64,000 bases of DNA from Arthrobacter sp. MYb23 (GTDB taxonomy: Bacteria; Actinomycetota; Actinomycetes; Actinomycetales; Micrococcaceae). Under the pieces are notes generated by a model, which did not search any database, had not been told where the DNA came from, and was given only the letters and a program-made list of their open reading frames with translations. Shown here in pieces: positions 62,488 through 64,000 of this stretch; position 1 is the stretch's first letter; the number at the start of each line of letters is the position of its first letter. Location of the stretch: the NCBI RefSeq assembly GCF_002979775.1, contig NZ_PCPR01000016.1, positions 1 through 64,000 of the forward strand, read 5' to 3'. A program made the translations under genes and the position numbers.

Positions 62488-63456
62488 ATGACTACCGCAA
62501 CGGCGCGCATCTCCCGCCCGGGACATGCCACAGCCACACCTTCACGAAACAAAGCATCGCGGGAACGCGCACTGGCCTGGGCCCGGCGTGCGCCGCTGCT
62601 TCCAGCCCTGATCTTCCTCATCATTGTCACGCAGCTTCCCTTTGTGGTGACCCTGATCATCTCGTTCCTGAACTGGAACAGCTTGAGCCCAAACACCACG
62701 GGTTTCGCCGGCTTGCAGAACTACGTCACGGTCCTTACCGATCCCGACCTCCGCCAAGCAATCTTTACCACCATCCTCCTCACAGTGGCCGTGGTCCTGG
62801 CCAGCCTGGTCATCGGACTTGGCCTGGCGCTGCTGCTGGATAAGAAGTTCATCGGACGCGGACTGGCAAGGACCCTGCTGATTGCACCGTTTCTGGTGGT
62901 GCCCGTGGCCGCAGCCCTGATCTGGAAGCACGCACTCCTCAACCCCACGTACGGACTGATCAACGGTGTCCTGACATGGATCTGGTCCCTGTTCGGCAGC
63001 GATGCTCCTCCGCAGTTGGACCTGTTGTCCCAAGCACCGCTGATGGCAGTGATCATCTCGCTGGTGTGGCAGTGGACCCCGTTCATGATGCTCATCCTCC
63101 TGGCAGGCTTGCAGTCCCGGCCTATGGATACCGTGGAGGCGGCCCAGATGGACGGTGCCACGCCGTGGGCCATCTTCCGGCACCTGACGCTCCCGCACTT
63201 GCGGCAGTATCTGGAACTTGGAGGCTTGTTGGGAGCCATCTATATCGTCCAGAATTTCGACGCCGTCTTCACCCTTACGTCGGGTGGCTTGGGTACCGCG
63301 AACCTTCCGTACGCGATCTACCAGACGTTCTACTACGCCAATGAGTACGGGCTTGCCTCCGCGGCCGGCGTTGTGGTGGTCATTGGCACCATCCTGGTGG
63401 CGACGTTCGCCCTCCGCACCGTTTTCTCGCTCTTCAAGAAGGAGGCAGCACGATGA
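62488..63456 (+). CDS. ABC polyol/sugar permease, MalF type
   Basis: 322 residues with six helices and the EAA loop EAAQMDGATPWAIF. AGGAGAAC precedes the ATG. It overlaps the next permease by 4 bases (ATGA). Confidence 0.92.
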   Translation: MTTATARISRPGHATATPSRNKASRERALAWARRAPLLPALIFLIIVTQLPFVVTLIISFLNWNSLSPNTTGFAGLQNYVTVLTDPDLRQAIFTTILLTVAVVLASLVIGLGLALLLDKKFIGRGLARTLLIAPFLVVPVAAALIWKHALLNPTYGLINGVLTWIWSLFGSDAPPQLDLLSQAPLMAVIISLVWQWTPFMMLILLAGLQSRPMDTVEAAQMDGATPWAIFRHLTLPHLRQYLELGGLLGAIYIVQNFDAVFTLTSGGLGTANLPYAIYQTFYYANEYGLASAAGVVVVIGTILVATFALRTVFSLFKKEAAR

Positions 63457-64000
63457 GCACACTCAGTCCTGCCGCAACCCGCATCACCCCTGAAAAATCC
63501 AGCTCACCTTCCGGTGTCCGTCGTCGGGGCAAGTCCCGGATGGATCCCACCCGCAACAACACGGCCGCCGGCATCGCAGCCTGGCTGATGTCGTTACTCT
63601 TCGCCGCACCCGTCCTCTGGATGATACTGACCTCGTTCCACTCCGAGACGGACGCCGCCACCAACCCGCCCTCCATCGCGGCGAACCTCACCCTGGATGC
63701 CTACAAGGAGTTCTTCGGAGAGACGTCCGGCGTTAGCCCTTGGCCTTCGCTGATCAACTCCGCCACGGCCTCCATTCTGTCCACCGTCCTGGTGCTTGTC
63801 CTGGCCATTCCCGCCGCGTACGCCCTGTCCATCAGACCGGTGAAGAAATGGACGGACGTCATGTTCTTCTTCCTCTCCACCAAGATGATGCCCGTGGTCG
63901 CAGCCATCCTGCCGCTCTACCTTTTCGCCAAGACCGTTGGCGCACTGGACAACATCTGGTTCCTTATCCTCATGTACACCTCCATGAACCTGCCCATCGC
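63453..64000 (+). CDS. ABC polyol/sugar permease, MalG type (cut by the window end)
   Basis: At least 182 residues; the frame continues past base 64000. A basic N terminus, first helix AGIAAWLMSLLFAAPVLWMIL and the segment FFLSTKMMPVVAAILPLY are typical of mannitol/sorbitol permeases (SmoG/MtlG-like). Start ATG overlaps the previous stop. Downstream genes, perhaps a polyol dehydrogenase, lie outside the window. Confidence 0.9.
   Translation, partial: MSTLSPAATRITPEKSSSPSGVRRRGKSRMDPTRNNTAAGIAAWLMSLLFAAPVLWMILTSFHSETDAATNPPSIAANLTLDAYKEFFGETSGVSPWPSLINSATASILSTVLVLVLAIPAAYALSIRPVKKWTDVMFFFLSTKMMPVVAAILPLYLFAKTVGALDNIWFLILMYTSMNLPI

Overview
The window is high-GC actinobacterial DNA. It most resembles Arthrobacter/Paenarthrobacter (Micrococcaceae). 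This rests on the recR-dnaX-small SRP RNA order, a PutA fusion with a divergent LysR regulator, many LacI-regulated sugar ABC operons without their own ATPase, GH91 inulin/difructose-anhydride enzymes (known mainly from this group) and frequent GTG/TTG starts. The genus call is inference; no search was run.

Layout. Positions 1-9,800 are mostly housekeeping: aspartate kinase, a DUF427 protein, a membrane protein, a DHFR-like protein, recR, dnaX, the SRP RNA, a HEPN/Abi protein, a Nif3/CutA-like protein and tRNA-Ser(GGA). Positions 9,980-26,323 carry a membrane acyltransferase, proline catabolism (LysR regulator and PutA), an MpaB-type oxygenase, a MarR/MFS efflux pair, an M23 peptidase with a Pro/Thr tail, glutathione peroxidase, a cyclic-nucleotide-type phosphodiesterase, a Stealth sugar-phosphate transferase, a HAD phosphatase, a LytR_C protein and a TetR regulator.

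Positions 26,349-38,120 start a sugar-catabolic region. It holds a LacI gene divergent from a Gfo/Idh/MocA dehydrogenase and a hydroxypyruvate-isomerase-like enzyme. A second LacI gene precedes an ABC importer and a GH51 arabinofuranosidase (arabinoside use). DsbA/FrnE-like, glycosyltransferase and GNAT genes follow.

Positions 38,197-50,895 form one inulin/difructose-anhydride (DFA) locus built around a divergent control region with two LacI-type operators. The leftward operon encodes a binding lipoprotein, two permeases, LacI, a cytoplasmic GH32 fructosidase, a PfkB fructokinase and a cytoplasmic GH91 enzyme read as DFA-III hydrolase. The rightward unit encodes a free-standing Tat signal peptide, a GH91 inulin fructotransferase whose frame is cut off from that signal by two in-frame stops, and a large secreted GH32 exo-inulinase/levanase with a domain inserted inside an inserted domain. 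Proposed route: inulin is cut outside the cell to DFA and fructose, imported, opened to inulobiose, hydrolysed and phosphorylated.

Positions 50,976-64,000 carry a universal stress protein, a TctCBA tricarboxylate transporter with a divergent CitA/CitB-type two-component system, a HipB/HipA module, a luciferase-like flavin oxidoreductase, and an AraC regulator divergent from a polyol-type ABC operon that runs off the window.

No insertion sequence, transposase, prophage or CRISPR array was seen. The least explained observations are the split signal/fructotransferase, the nested GH32 domain, a possible ATC start in the Stealth gene and several intergenic palindromes.
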